Below, piece by piece: positions 35,657 through 45,157 of a stretch of 47,944 nucleotides of DNA. Position 1 is the stretch's first letter. The number at the start of each line of letters is the position of its first letter. The notes under the pieces were generated by a model. It was not told the origin of the DNA. It was given only the letters and a program-made list of their open reading frames with translations, and ran no database searches. The DNA lies in assembly GCA_937868015.1 (NCBI GenBank), contig CALMLW010000256.1, positions 1 through 47,944 of the forward strand, read 5' to 3'. The translations under genes and the position numbers were made by a program. The stretch is from an uncultured Synergistaceae bacterium (GTDB lineage Bacteria > Synergistota > Synergistia > Synergistales > Aminiphilaceae).

Positions 35657-38600
35657 CGCGTTCCCCTCCTATCCTCCAAGGCCCGCCCCAGGGCTCGCCC
35701 CTCTTCCTCACTCCGAAGGGCCAAAAGGGCCAGCCCTCGCCGGGCCCCCTCGTCGTCGCCCCGCTTCAGGGCCCCTTCCACCTCCCGAGCCAGGGCCCCG
35801 GAGCGCTCCATCCAAAAGGCCCCCAGGCTTCCCTTGAGGCGATGGATCCGGCGCAGGAGAAAGTCTCGGTCTTCTTTTCCCACTCCCGCTTCCAGGGCCC
35901 TCAAGACCCCCGGCAGGGAACCCCGGAAGTCCTCCAGCAGGCGGCGGAGCTCCCCTTCTTGCCCCTCGTAAGCTTCGAAGAGCTCCCCCCAGCTTCCGAC
36001 AACGGGATCTCGGGCCTCGAAAAAATCGCCGCCCTTGCCCCGGCGCCCCAGGGCGGCCCGCACCGCTCCCTCCAGGGCCCGCCGGGTGAGGGGTTTGGGG
36101 GCAAAGGCGTCCATGCCCGAGGCCAGGCACCGTCGCCGCTCCCCCTCCCCCGCCCCGGCGGAAAGGGCCACCAGAGGAAGGCGATCTCCCCCCGGAGCCT
36201 CCCGCAGGAGCCGGGCCACCTCGGGGCCGTCCTTGCCCGGCATCTGCACGTCTAGCAGCGCCAGGTCAAAGGGCGAACCCAGGCTCCCTTCCCCCGAAGG
36301 GGCCAGGAGGCGCCAGGCCTCCTCTCCGTCCTCCACGAAGGTGAGATCCCATTGGTAACGCCCCAAAAGGGCCTCCAGAAAGCGCCTATTGGGGGGGTTA
36401 TCCTCCGCCACCAGCACCCGGAGCCCCAGAGGAAGGGCCCGGGCCTCCCCCTCGAGCTCCGGAGAACCCTCCTTATGGGTTTTTCCTTCGCCCCCACCTT
36501 CCTCTCGGCCCAAGGAGAGAGAGAAGGAAAAAATCGACCCTCCCTCCTCCCGAGGGGCCACCTCCAGGGAGCCCTCCATGAGATCCACCAGGCGCCGGAC
36601 GATGGCGAGCCCCAGCCCCGACCCGCCGTAACGGCGGCTCGTGGACGAATCGCCCTGGCTGAAGGGTTCAAAGAGCCTACCCACCTGGTCCGGGGAAATG
36701 CCCACCCCCGAGTCTTCCACTCGACCCCGGAGCCACACCCGCCCCCCCTCCGGCTGGGCCGTCAAAAATACCGCCACATGCCCCGCGGCGGTGAACTTGA
36801 CGCTGTTATCCACCAGGTTAGTGAGGATCTGGCGCAGCCTAAAGGGGTCCCCCCGGAGGATTGGGGGCACCGAGGCGTCCACTTCCGTGCAAAAGGCCAG
36901 CCCCTTTTCCCGGGCCCGGGGCTCCAGAAGGCTCCGCACCTCCTCCAGTACCGCCGCAGGGTCAAAGGGCACTTCTTCCAGGTCCAGTCGGTCCGCTTCG
37001 GCCTTGGAGAGATCCAACAGGTCATTCAAGAGGCGAAGCAGGGACCCCGCCGCGCTCCGCACGGTGACGAGCCAGGGGCGCTGGGTGGGAGAGATCTCCC
37101 CTTCCAGCAGGAGATCGGTGAATCCCAAGATGGCGTTCATGGGGGTCCTCAGCTCGTGTCCCACGTTGGCCAGAAAAACCCCCTTGGCCCGGGAGGCGCT
37201 TTCCGCCGCATCCTTGGCCGCCACCAGGGCATCCTGGGCCAAAAGGCGCTCCTCCACCTCCATCTGGAGCATCTGGGCGCTCCGCCGCAGGGCCTCGTTT
37301 TTTTCGTGGAGCTCCCGGGTCCGGAGGGCCACCTCTTCTTCCAGGGCCCGGGCCCGTTCCCGCTGCTCCCGGAGGACCCGCTCCTCTCGGCGCACCCGGA
37401 AGGAGCCGTACCCTCCCAGGATTCCCAGGGATCCCAGGGCGTAGAGCGAGATCGCCCACCAGGAACGCCACCCCGGCACGGGGACCGTCAGGCGGATCAG
37501 GCGCTCCGGGGGGCTCTCCACTCCGTCGGCGTTGGCGGCCTTGACCCAGAGAGCATAAGATCCCGGGTCCAGGTTAGTGTAAGTCACCACGTTGCGAAAT
37601 CCCAGGGAGACCCAAGAGGTCTCGAAGCCCTCCAGCTTTACCGAAAAACGGTTCCGCTCCGGGGAAGAAAAATCCAGGGCCGCCAGGGTGAAGGTCACCG
37701 ATCGATCCCGGGGCCCCAGGGACACGGGGGCCAAAGACCCCAACGTCATGGGATCCAGAGGAGACCCTTCCACCGCCACTCCCGTGATCGCCACCCCGGG
37801 GGGCATGAGATTGCGCCGGAGCCATCCCGGCCGGATGGCGTTGAGGCCGCCGGAGCCTCCGAAGATCAGCTCTCCCTCCGATCCTCGCACGCAGGCGCCG
37901 TAGTTAAACTCCTCCCCCTGGAGCCCCTCCCGGGCCCCATAGGCCTCGAAGCGTCCCGTCTCGGGCCAGTAGCGGCAAAGCCCCCCTCGGGTGGCGATCC
38001 AGAGGGATCCCGTGTCGTCTTCCAGCATCCCCGTCACTGCGTCTTCCCCCGGGGGGCGCACCTCGGGGACCTCCACCAGCACCCCTCGGGCGCGGTCCAG
38101 GCGCCGTAACCCCCCCTCGGTGCCCACCCAGATCCGCCCCCGCCGGTCTTCCAGAAGGCAAGTAGGGGTCCCCACCGAAGGGGTGCCATGGTCCTCTCGC
38201 AGGCGCACGAAGCGATCGGTGCTACGGTCGTACCGGGCGAGCCCCGTGCCCTCCGTCCCCACCCATAGGTGAGAGAAGCGATCCTCCAAAAGGCAGGTCA
38301 CGGTGTTTCCCCCCAGGGAAAAAAGGGCATCGGGGTCGTAGCGATGGTGGGTAAAGGTCTCTTTGCGAGGATCGAAGCAATCCAACCCCTCCCCCGCCGT
38401 GCCCACCCAGAGGAGTCCTTCTCGGTCCTCCAGCAGCACCGTCACATCGGCATCCGCCAGGGAGTTCTCCCGCGAGGGGTCGTGGTAAAAGCGTCTGAAG
38501 GGGGGGTCGCGCCGCAGGGGGGCAAAAAATCCCCCCCGGTCCAGGGCCGGAAGGTAAAGGCGCTGAAGTCCTCCTCCCGCCGTTCCCACCCAGAGGAAGC

Positions 38601-39894
38601 CCCGGGAGTCCGCCAGCACCGCCCGCACGGACTCCCCCGCCAGGGAGTCGGGCCTCTGGGGGTCGGGGCGAAAGGATCGCACGGATTTCCAACTGCGGTC
38701 GATGCGGTCCAACCCCCGGTCGGTCCCCACCCACACCGCCCCCGAGGAGTCCCGGCCCAGGGCCAAGACCATGGAAGAAGCCAACCCCGAAGGGTCGCCG
38801 GGGTCGTGGGTGTACAGGGGAAAGTTCTCCGCCGCCCGGAGGTTCAGCGACGCCGCCCCTCCCCCCTCCAACCCGATCCACAGCAAGCCGGACCGGTCCA
38901 CCAACAGGCAGTTCACCGTGTTCCTTCCCAGGCTCCCCGCCCGCCCCGGGGTATGGCGAAAACCCTCGAAGCGCCCCTTTTCTCGGTCGAACCGGAAGAG
39001 CCCCCCTTCCCAGGTTCCCACCCAGACGTTGCCCCGGCCATCTCGGCACAGGGCCCGCACCGCGCCCCCACCGAGGCGTCCCGGGGCCTGGGGGTCGGGG
39101 CGATGATGAATAAAAAACTCCCCCGAAGGGTCTAAGCGATCCAGCCCCGCTCCCCCCGTGCCCACCCAAAGGGCTCCGTCCCCATCGGCACAGAGGGCGC
39201 GCACGTCGTTCCTCCCCAAGGACCGGGGATCCCCCGTCCCATGGCGGAAGAGGCGCACCTCCCCCGTGCCCCGGTCCACCAGGGCCAGCCCCTCGTCGGT
39301 GCCCACCCAGAAGCGCCCCCGGACGTCCTCGCACAGGGCCCGCACCGGCGCCGAGGGCAATCCCAGGGCGTCCTTTCCCGGGCGGGGAAAGGGTTCAAAA
39401 ACTCCGTGGACCCGGTCGTACCGGGCCAACCCCCCTTCCGTGCCCACCCAAAGCACCCCCCGGGCGTCCACCAGCAGGGAAAAGACCTTGTCCCCCCCTA
39501 GCCCCCCCGGGAGTCCCCGGCCAAAGACTGTGAGCTCTCCCGAGGCCTGATGGCGGCGCACCAGCCCGTCGCCCCCCGTGCCCACCCATAGATATCCCTC
39601 GCCGTCCTCCGCCAGGGCCCGGATCATCCTCCGCCGGGGCTCTCCCGGGCGCTCCAAGGGGACGGAAAGGGTCTCCCGACCGTCGTAGCGACAGAGCCCT
39701 CCCCGGGTGCCGATCCAGAGAAAACCCGTCCGGTCCTGGAGCAGGGCCTGCACCACCCCCGAAGGGAGGCCCTGCCCCACTCCCAGGTGGTCGAAGCGAA
39801 AGACCCGAGCCAAGGCCAGGGCCCCATCGGCGCCCCCCATCAGGGCTCCCCACAGCACCACGACCAGGAAAAGCCATCGCCGCAGGCTTTCCAT
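35653..39894 (-). CDS. Propeller-type hybrid sensor kinase (Reg_prop - Y_Y_Y - TM - HisKA - HATPase - REC - Hpt)
   Basis: A 1413-residue membrane sensor. After an N-terminal export helix come 14 Reg_prop repeats of the LWVGTxGGLxRYDR type, enough for two seven-bladed propellers, then a Y_Y_Y domain (LEGFETSWVSLG, PGSYALWVKAANADG) and a TM helix near residue 795. The cytoplasmic half has a coiled coil, HisKA (FLANVGHELRTPMNAILGF), HATPase (NLVDNSVKF, DSGVGIS, YGGSGLGLAIVRR), REC (LDVQMPGKDG, phosphorylated Asp) and an Hpt domain (IHRLKGSLGAF). The ATG at 39894 has GGAGGAG close upstream; a GTG at 39921 overlaps the previous gene. Such sensors are best known in Bacteroidota, where the propellers bind carbohydrates. 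The ligand here is unknown. The gene lies 10 nt after the exported-protein gene and overlaps the fusion regulator by 4 nt. Confidence 0.94.
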   Translation of the reverse strand: MESLRRWLFLVVVLWGALMGGADGALALARVFRFDHLGVGQGLPSGVVQALLQDRTGFLWIGTRGGLCRYDGRETLSVPLERPGEPRRRMIRALAEDGEGYLWVGTGGDGLVRRHQASGELTVFGRGLPGGLGGDKVFSLLVDARGVLWVGTEGGLARYDRVHGVFEPFPRPGKDALGLPSAPVRALCEDVRGRFWVGTDEGLALVDRGTGEVRLFRHGTGDPRSLGRNDVRALCADGDGALWVGTGGAGLDRLDPSGEFFIHHRPDPQAPGRLGGGAVRALCRDGRGNVWVGTWEGGLFRFDREKGRFEGFRHTPGRAGSLGRNTVNCLLVDRSGLLWIGLEGGGAASLNLRAAENFPLYTHDPGDPSGLASSMVLALGRDSSGAVWVGTDRGLDRIDRSWKSVRSFRPDPQRPDSLAGESVRAVLADSRGFLWVGTAGGGLQRLYLPALDRGGFFAPLRRDPPFRRFYHDPSRENSLADADVTVLLEDREGLLWVGTAGEGLDCFDPRKETFTHHRYDPDALFSLGGNTVTCLLEDRFSHLWVGTEGTGLARYDRSTDRFVRLREDHGTPSVGTPTCLLEDRRGRIWVGTEGGLRRLDRARGVLVEVPEVRPPGEDAVTGMLEDDTGSLWIATRGGLCRYWPETGRFEAYGAREGLQGEEFNYGACVRGSEGELIFGGSGGLNAIRPGWLRRNLMPPGVAITGVAVEGSPLDPMTLGSLAPVSLGPRDRSVTFTLAALDFSSPERNRFSVKLEGFETSWVSLGFRNVVTYTNLDPGSYALWVKAANADGVESPPERLIRLTVPVPGWRSWWAISLYALGSLGILGGYGSFRVRREERVLREQRERARALEEEVALRTRELHEKNEALRRSAQMLQMEVEERLLAQDALVAAKDAAESASRAKGVFLANVGHELRTPMNAILGFTDLLLEGEISPTQRPWLVTVRSAAGSLLRLLNDLLDLSKAEADRLDLEEVPFDPAAVLEEVRSLLEPRAREKGLAFCTEVDASVPPILRGDPFRLRQILTNLVDNSVKFTAAGHVAVFLTAQPEGGRVWLRGRVEDSGVGISPDQVGRLFEPFSQGDSSTSRRYGGSGLGLAIVRRLVDLMEGSLEVAPREEGGSIFSFSLSLGREEGGGEGKTHKEGSPELEGEARALPLGLRVLVAEDNPPNRRFLEALLGRYQWDLTFVEDGEEAWRLLAPSGEGSLGSPFDLALLDVQMPGKDGPEVARLLREAPGGDRLPLVALSAGAGEGERRRCLASGMDAFAPKPLTRRALEGAVRAALGRRGKGGDFFEARDPVVGSWGELFEAYEGQEGELRRLLEDFRGSLPGVLRALEAGVGKEDRDFLLRRIHRLKGSLGAFWMERSGALAREVEGALKRGDDEGARRGLALLALRSEEEGRALGRALEDRRGTR

Positions 39895-39904
39895 TCTCCT
39901 CCGG

Positions 39905-40492
39905 TCAGGGTGCCCCGTCACGGCTTTCCCCCTCTCTGGGGCGAGGCCAAGCCATCATGGCTACGAAGCGGCGCTCCCACGCCGTCCGCCCCCTATCCTC
40001 CCCCTCCAGCAGGGCCCGCCAAGGGCGCTCGTCCAGCGTCGCCAGCAGGGGGCCCCTAGAAGGAGACTCCGCCAAATCAGGGGAGAGCACCAGGAAAAAC
40101 GCCGCCTGCCCCGAAGAGCCATCCTCTCCCGTCAAGAGCCATCGATGGCCGTCCGCCACCACCGAGACGAAGCCCTGGCGCTGGAGGAGCTCCACCAGGG
40201 ATACCGCCGAGACCCCTCCGGGGCGGTAGCGCTGGGCAGCGACGCACACCATGTCCCCGGAGGAAAAATCCACGAATCCCAGGTCGATCTCCCGAGAGCC
40301 AGAGACGACGTAGACCCAAGTCCTTCCCGCCACCGCATCGGGAGATCCCAGGAGGTAGCGCACCAAGGCCCGGGAAAGGCCCAACCCCAAGTCGGGGCCA
40401 TCCCAGCGGCCGATGTCCACCCCCCAGGCCGGGATAGCGAGGATCAGCACCACCCCCAGGATCCACGGTCCCAGCCCCCTTCCCTTCGCCAC
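39905..40492 (-). CDS. Uncharacterised exported protein heading the signalling operon
   Basis: This is a 195-residue protein that I do not recognise. The GTG at 40492 has AAAGAG just before it and gives a clear signal peptide (GPWILGVVLILAIPAWG, cleavage near AWG-VD). Upstream in-frame codons are Arg/Gly/Pro-rich and look noncoding. The mature part is soluble and mixed alpha/beta, with WVYVVSGSREIDLGFVDFSS, VSLVELLQRQGFVSVVADGH and FVAMMAWPRP as landmarks; no Cys pair, repeats or metal motif stand out. It ends 10 nt before the propeller kinase. The placement suggests a periplasmic partner of that sensor, such as a ligand-binding or inhibitory subunit. The gene call rests on signal peptide, operon spacing and codon composition. 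Confidence 0.75.
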   Translation of the reverse strand: MAKGRGLGPWILGVVLILAIPAWGVDIGRWDGPDLGLGLSRALVRYLLGSPDAVAGRTWVYVVSGSREIDLGFVDFSSGDMVCVAAQRYRPGGVSAVSLVELLQRQGFVSVVADGHRWLLTGEDGSSGQAAFFLVLSPDLAESPSRGPLLATLDERPWRALLEGEDRGRTAWERRFVAMMAWPRPREGESRDGAP

Positions 40493-40990
40493 CTCTTTCC
40501 CCCCCTCTTTCCCGAGACATCCCGGCCCCTGCCCCGTGGGCCCAGGACCATTGTTCGCCGTTCGCAAGCCCCTGGACGTCCCTTTTTCCCCTTCGCTCCA
40601 TTGTAGGACCGGGGGAAGGGAATGGCAAGAAAAGCCCCTCGCGTCCTTCGGTCCCTCCCCCCGGCGCCCCGGGAACCAGATCCACAAAGGGGCCGGAGAA
40701 ACGGTCTTCGGGAGGCATCGCCGAGGTCCCCAGGGCCCATCCCTCGATGAGAAGCCTCTGCTCCCGGGAGGATCCTTCGATCCGAGGGCCTCCATGGGGC
40801 TTTGGCTTTCAAAGAGCTCCTCCTTCGGAGGGGGACATCGGGGGGCCTTTAAGCTATACCTTTTCCAGAAAGATTCCCCGAGAAATGATCCCCCTGGTGG
40901 GGAGCGACGGCCCCGCCCCAAGCGCCCCTCCCCGGGAATGGTCGAAGCACCCCCAGGAGATCCAAGGGGACGAAAGGAGTTTGATCTATC
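40493..40990. other. Divergent intergenic region without a supported gene
   Basis: About 500 nt between the divergent starts of the signalling operon and rarD, so the promoters for both should lie here. Open frames on both strands look like random GC-rich sequence. One small hairpin (CTCCTCC, TTC, GGAGGGG near 40817-40833) is visible. I find no convincing -35/-10 pair. Confidence 0.5.
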
Positions 40991-41917
40991 GTGTCGACGC
41001 AACGCGCCTCCGAATTTCAAGCGGGATTTTGGGCCACCCTGGGGGCCTTCCTCCTATGGGGAGCCCTCCCCGTCTACTGGAAGGCCCTGGAAGAGGTTCC
41101 CCCTTTGGAGATCTTGTGCCACCGGATCCTGTGGTCCATGCTGGTGCTCCTGATCATGCTCTCGGCCACCCGCCGGTGGGGCGAGGTATGGAGCGCCCTC
41201 TCCCGGCGCTCCGTCGCCCTGGGGCTCGCCGTCAGCGGCACCCTCATCGGCGTCAACTGGCTCGCCTACATCTGGGCCGTGAACACGGGGAGGATCCTGG
41301 AGTCAAGCCTGGGGTACTTCATCACTCCCCTGGTGAACGTCCTCTTTGGCATGATTTTTTTTCATGAACGCCTTCGCCCCTATCAGTGGGCCGCCGTGGC
41401 CCTCGCCGCCCTGGGGGTGGGATACCAGCTCGTCCTCCACGGCTCCTTGCCCTGGGTCTCTCTTTTCCTCGCCGTGACCTTCGGGTCCTATGGATTGATG
41501 AGAAAAAAGCTCCCCGTGGGTTCCATCCCGGGACTTTTCGTAGAAACCCTCCTGCTATCCGCCCCCGCCCTGGCGTACCTGGGCTTTCTTGCCCTTCAGG
41601 GGCAGCAGTGCTTCGGCGCGGGGTCCCTCTTTCGAGACGCCCTTCTGTCCGGATCCGGCATCATCACCTCGGTGCCCCTGCTCCTTTTCGCCTTCGGCGC
41701 CGCCCGCATTCCCTTGGTTACGGTGGGACTCCTCCAGTATGTCGCCCCGTCCCTTTCCTTCGCCCTGGGCGTATTAGCCTACGGCGAGACCTTCGACTTC
41801 ACCCGGGGAGTGACCTTCGGCGCCATCTGGATAGGACTGGGGCTTTACACCCTGGATTCATTCCTCCTGAGCCGACGTTCCTCCCCGGAGGCTTCCTCCC
41901 TACGACGGGAGGCCTAG
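40991..41917 (+). CDS. rarD: RarD protein (EamA/DMT superfamily transporter)
   Basis: A 308-residue, ten-helix membrane transporter. The start has RarD hallmarks: GFWATLGAFLLWGALPVYWK and EILCHRILWSMLVLL, then LIGVNWLAYIWAVNTGRILE and SLGYFITPLVNVLFGMIFF; the C-terminal half has SYGLMRKKLPVGSIPGLFVE and LQYVAPSLSFALGVLAYGE. Length is normal. The GTG at 40991 follows AAAGGAG at a long spacing (11 nt). It stands alone, divergent from the signalling operon and convergent with a chemoreceptor gene. RarD proteins were named for chloramphenicol sensitivity; the real substrate is not known. Confidence 0.92.
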   Translation: MSTQRASEFQAGFWATLGAFLLWGALPVYWKALEEVPPLEILCHRILWSMLVLLIMLSATRRWGEVWSALSRRSVALGLAVSGTLIGVNWLAYIWAVNTGRILESSLGYFITPLVNVLFGMIFFHERLRPYQWAAVALAALGVGYQLVLHGSLPWVSLFLAVTFGSYGLMRKKLPVGSIPGLFVETLLLSAPALAYLGFLALQGQQCFGAGSLFRDALLSGSGIITSVPLLLFAFGAARIPLVTVGLLQYVAPSLSFALGVLAYGETFDFTRGVTFGAIWIGLGLYTLDSFLLSRRSSPEASSLRREA

Positions 41918-41991
41918 TCCCCGGACCCCAAAACGGACTCCCCCATCCCGGCCACCCCAGTGCTCCCGGGGACCCCTGGGGGCAAACGACC

Positions 41992-42027
41992 GGAAGGGGG
42001 CGCGCCCGTGCGGACGAGCCCCCTTCC
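41992..42027. terminator. Hairpin between convergent rarD and the chemoreceptor gene
   Basis: GGAAGGGGGC (41992-42001) pairs with GCCCCCTTCC (42018-42027), leaving a 16-nt loop that can fold further. No T tract follows on either strand, so terminator function is probable but not certain. Confidence 0.5.
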
Positions 42028-42039
42028 CCGACCCAGGGC

Positions 42040-44175
42040 TTATTCCTCCAACGCCCGAACCTCCGAGGCATCGTCCAGCACGTATCCTGCCAGGGCCCGG
42101 CCCAGATCTTCCAGGACATCGCCCTGTTGACGCCGGATCTCTTCCAGATGATCCATCTGCCCCGCCACCTGGCGAGACACCTGCTCCACCCGGGATGCGG
42201 CGCGCTGCCCCTCCCCCGCTTGGCGATGGATCATGTCCATGGCGTTTTCCACCGCTTCGTTGCCAGCGAGCTGGTTTTGGGTCACGGCGGCGATGGATCG
42301 AATACCTTCGGCAATGGCCGACACGTGGGCCACGATCTCCCCAATGCGTTCGGCGGTCTCCTGGGAGTCTTTCTCCGTCCCGGCGATGAGCTCCGTGACG
42401 CGCTCCGTGTCCCTCACCGTCTCGTCCGTCCGGGCCCTAATCTCCTCGATGACGCTCTGAATCTGGCGAGAAGCCCCATTGGAGTCCTCCGCCAACTTGC
42501 GCACCTCCTCGGCCACCACGGCAAAGCCCCGCCCCGCCTCTCCGGCCCGGGCGGCTTCGATGGCGGCGTTCAGCGCCAAAAGATTTGTCTGGTCCGCAAT
42601 GCCCTGGATGGTGGCCACAAACCGGGAAATGCTCTCCACGGAGCTCTCCAAAGCCCCCAGGGCATCCCGCACCCGGACGCTGGCCCCCCCCGCCTCGCGG
42701 ATGCCCACCGCCACCGCCCGCACTGCCTCCCCATTTGCGGACGTCTCCCGGGCCACTTCTTCCGACTCCCGGGATAGGCCCGCCACGAGGCTCGAAGCCT
42801 CCCGGGAGGCCTGGGTGACGGAGGTCACCCGGGATTTTGTCCCATCGGCCCCCTGGACCACTCTCTCCACGGTGCGCACCATGTCCTGGGCGGCCCCCAG
42901 GGCCTCTCGAAGGGATGCCACCACCTCGCCATTGATGTGCTCCATGGCGTCTCCCCGTTCCTGGAATAGCTCTTGCAACCCCTGCATCTGACTCACCAAG
43001 TCCCGATAGGCCGTACCTATACGCGCGAAGGCCGAAAGGACGACGCAGATCTCGTTGCGGCTCCCTTCGTCCTCGTCGGCACAGGTGCTAACCCTAAGGT
43101 CCCCGATGGCGACGCGGTGGGCCGTCTCCACCACGTTCCGCAGGGGGGCCAGAAGGCGTCCCACCAGGAAGGTCACCAGGGCCAATCCGGCTCCCAGGGA
43201 GAGGAGGCCCCAGATGAGCATCCGCTCTCGCATGGCCACCAGGGGGGCGGTGATCACCGACGAAGGAATGGTCACCGCCACGGTCCACTCCGGAGAATCC
43301 GTCCGGAAGACAAACACCTGGCGCGCGGCCTTGCCCTCGCCCTCGGAGAAAGATTCCACCTCCCCCGGAGCTATTTTGGCCCTCCAGGGCTCCAGGGCCG
43401 CCCACAGGGAAGAAGACCCCTCTGGGGAGGCTCCCTTTCCCAGCTCTCGCCCGTGGGCGTCGAAGACCCGGACCTCGCTTCCCTCGCCGATGTGCGACTC
43501 CCGGAGGAATTGCAGCAAAGGCGTCAACGAAACCCCCGCGAAGACCACGACGTGCTCCTCCGGCGTCTTGCCCTTCACCGAACGATACCCCCCAAAAAAG
43601 GGCTCTCCGTGGATCTCCGTCGGGCCAAAAAAGCTCTCCCCCCGGGCCAGCGCCGGCGTGGCGGGGCTATCATCTTCCAAGGGCGTACCGATCAGGGACT
43701 GCCCCGAGGCATCCTTGATCGACGTGGAAACGCGCACCAACGCGACGGCGCCGTCCGCCGAGGCGGGCTGCAACAGGGAGAAACACCCCCCCATGCGGGC
43801 TGCCCATTCCTCGGGAAGGGCGTTGTTTCCTGTGATCTTTACGAGGTTGCCCGTGGAAAGGGAAAGGGGGGTGAGCACCCACTTACCCATCGTCACGGTG
43901 AACCGGCTGGGCATGAGGCGCCCCCCCGCCACGGTCCCCGCACTCACGTCGAGGTTCGTGGCACAGGCCGTGCGAAGGAGCTTCAAGGTGTTCTCCGTGG
44001 CGTGGGCCAGGCTGGTGACGGCCCCTTGACCCTGGGTGACGGAGCTCTCCAGGAGCCGATCCCGGGCCGTGAGATAGCTCCCCCAAAAAGACACCGCCAG
44101 AGCTCCCACCACAATAACCGCCGTGCCCCCCATGATCTGGGTCCTGAGGGAACACCTCTTGATGAAACACCGCAT
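42040..44175 (-). CDS. Methyl-accepting chemotaxis protein with Cache periplasmic sensor
   Basis: A 711-residue membrane chemoreceptor. TM1 (about 14-36) and TM2 (about 320-342) bracket a periplasmic sensor of about 280 residues. Its [20 protein letters not shown] and [15 protein letters not shown] stretches resemble Cache_3-Cache_2 fusion domains. A HAMP domain follows ([20 protein letters not shown]), then the signalling helices with the invariant hairpin tip [20 protein letters not shown] and [20 protein letters not shown]. The C-terminus lacks a CheR/CheB-tethering pentapeptide. The ATG at 44175 has GGGTGGAG just upstream; an earlier frame adds 27 residues without a ribosome site. Cache domains sense small molecules such as amino acids and organic acids. 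No other chemotaxis genes are nearby, so this is an orphan receptor. Confidence 0.93.
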   Translation of the reverse strand: MRCFIKRCSLRTQIMGGTAVIVVGALAVSFWGSYLTARDRLLESSVTQGQGAVTSLAHATENTLKLLRTACATNLDVSAGTVAGGRLMPSRFTVTMGKWVLTPLSLSTGNLVKITGNNALPEEWAARMGGCFSLLQPASADGAVALVRVSTSIKDASGQSLIGTPLEDDSPATPALARGESFFGPTEIHGEPFFGGYRSVKGKTPEEHVVVFAGVSLTPLLQFLRESHIGEGSEVRVFDAHGRELGKGASPEGSSSLWAALEPWRAKIAPGEVESFSEGEGKAARQVFVFRTDSPEWTVAVTIPSSVITAPLVAMRERMLIWGLLSLGAGLALVTFLVGRLLAPLRNVVETAHRVAIGDLRVSTCADEDEGSRNEICVVLSAFARIGTAYRDLVSQMQGLQELFQERGDAMEHINGEVVASLREALGAAQDMVRTVERVVQGADGTKSRVTSVTQASREASSLVAGLSRESEEVARETSANGEAVRAVAVGIREAGGASVRVRDALGALESSVESISRFVATIQGIADQTNLLALNAAIEAARAGEAGRGFAVVAEEVRKLAEDSNGASRQIQSVIEEIRARTDETVRDTERVTELIAGTEKDSQETAERIGEIVAHVSAIAEGIRSIAAVTQNQLAGNEAVENAMDMIHRQAGEGQRAASRVEQVSRQVAGQMDHLEEIRRQQGDVLEDLGRALAGYVLDDASEVRALEE

Positions 44176-44306
44176 GGCTCCACCCCCCGAACAATTTACT
44201 ACAGGACATCCCCCCCCAGGGTACAGAAAAAGTTCTGGAAAGGCAATGTAAAGCAAGGTAAAGAGGAACCTCCTCGGCGTTTCTGCTCTGGTTCATCGAA
44301 GGGATT

Positions 44307-44582
44307 ATGAACGTCAAAGACAGCCTGGTATGGGAAGAGTGGGACGAAGAACTGGAACGCCGAAAGGAGGAGGGGGAGATGGACGTCAGCCTGATGGGAA
44401 AAAAGGGCTTCAGCAAAGGCCGGGCAGAAGGCTGGGCGGAAGGCCGGATGGAAGGGGAAATCGACACGGCCCGGAGGATGCTGGCCCTGGGGGAGTCGGA
44501 CGAGAAGATTCTCTACGTCACGGAGATCACCCCAGAGCAGCTGGAAGCACTCCGCCGGGAAGGGACCCTGTCTTCGTCTTAG
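44307..44582 (+). pseudogene. C-terminal remnant of an Rpn-family (PD-(D/E)XK nuclease) protein
   Basis: A 91-codon frame with KGRAEGWAEGRMEGEIDTAR followed by RRMLALGESDEKILYVTEIT and PEQLEAL. This is how the C-terminus of Rpn/YadD-type transposase-like nucleases looks: a GxAEG repeat, then a short three-helix end. The nuclease core is missing: in-frame sequence upstream (to a TAA at 44259) adds only about 15 residues, ending FLLWFIEGI. It may be expressed as a tiny protein from the ATG, but decay by deletion is the simpler reading. It sits beside the restriction-modification genes. Confidence 0.6.
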
Positions 44583-44619
44583 GGGCTTTCGGGATTGCCC
44601 GGAAGGAGATCACCCGAAG

Positions 44620-44647
44620 GAGGAGGGGGGACGAGCCCCCCCTCCTC
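44620..44647. terminator. Hairpin between convergent Rpn remnant and ASCH gene
   Basis: GAGGAGGGGGG (44620-44630) pairs with CCCCCCTCCTC (44637-44647). It includes the last two bases of the ASCH stop codon. There is no T tail, so this is a probable but weak terminator. Confidence 0.45.
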
Positions 44648-45029
44648 AACAAAGTTCCTCTGCGCCCGCTTCGGAAGGTGCCGGGACATCGAAGAGATGG
44701 AGTTTCCCCTTGATGGGCCTCGGGGCGATGGGCACGGGGTTCGCCAAAACCCACGCATACCCCCCCGGATTTTCCTCCATGAAGGCGGCCTCCAGGTCCT
44801 TTTTCTTGAACGGACGACAGTCCACCAGATCCACGATACAGAGGGTGACACCCCGGGGAAATTGATCCCGGTCCTCTTTGGGAATATCCCACTCCCCTTC
44901 CGCCCAGGACGCTGACGAGCAGATCATCAGCGCCCCGCGGTGTGGGGTCTTCCAGGACCGCCATTCGATGGTCTTTTCACCTGTGGCGATGAGGGTGGCA
45001 TACGGTTGCCGCACAGAAAGCGCTTTCAT
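44646..45029 (-). CDS. ASCH-domain protein
   Basis: A 127-residue single-domain protein. MKALSVRQPYATLIATGEKT and IEWRSWKTPHRGALMICSSA match the ASCH beta-barrel start (SVxxPYAxLIxxGxKTIExR), followed by VTLCIVDLVDCRPF and YAWVLANPVPI. ASCH domains share the PUA-like fold and bind RNA or modified nucleosides; some (YqfB type) hydrolyse N4-acetylcytidine. The ATG at 45029 has AAAGGAG 8 nt upstream. It lies 128 nt downstream of hsdM on the same strand, so cotranscription is possible. Catalytic function cannot be set, since residues that define the hydrolase branch are not clear here. Confidence 0.85.
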   Translation of the reverse strand: MKALSVRQPYATLIATGEKTIEWRSWKTPHRGALMICSSASWAEGEWDIPKEDRDQFPRGVTLCIVDLVDCRPFKKKDLEAAFMEENPGGYAWVLANPVPIAPRPIKGKLHLFDVPAPSEAGAEELC

Positions 45030-45060
45030 CGCATGTTCTCCTTTCCTCTCCAAGGACTGG

Positions 45061-45082
45061 CTTCCTCCGAGGGCGGAGGAAG
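45061..45082. repeat. Perfect inverted repeat between hsdM and the ASCH gene
   Basis: CTTCCTCCG, AGGG, CGGAGGAAG: a 9-bp stem 31 nt before the ASCH start. No T tail follows, so an operator or an RNA hairpin affecting translation is more likely than a terminator. Confidence 0.45.
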
Positions 45083-45157
45083 CGGGACGCCGGGAGCGCG
45101 TACCTTCCCGCCGGCTCTTTTCGCCCCTACGCCGCACACGGCCTTGCGGCGCGTCTA

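Noticed and set aside
40493-41020. 176-codon N-terminal extension of the exported protein of the signalling operon
   Set aside because: Arg/Gly/Pro-rich sequence with no ribosome site would place the signal peptide in the middle of the protein. The GTG at 40492 gives a normal exported protein.
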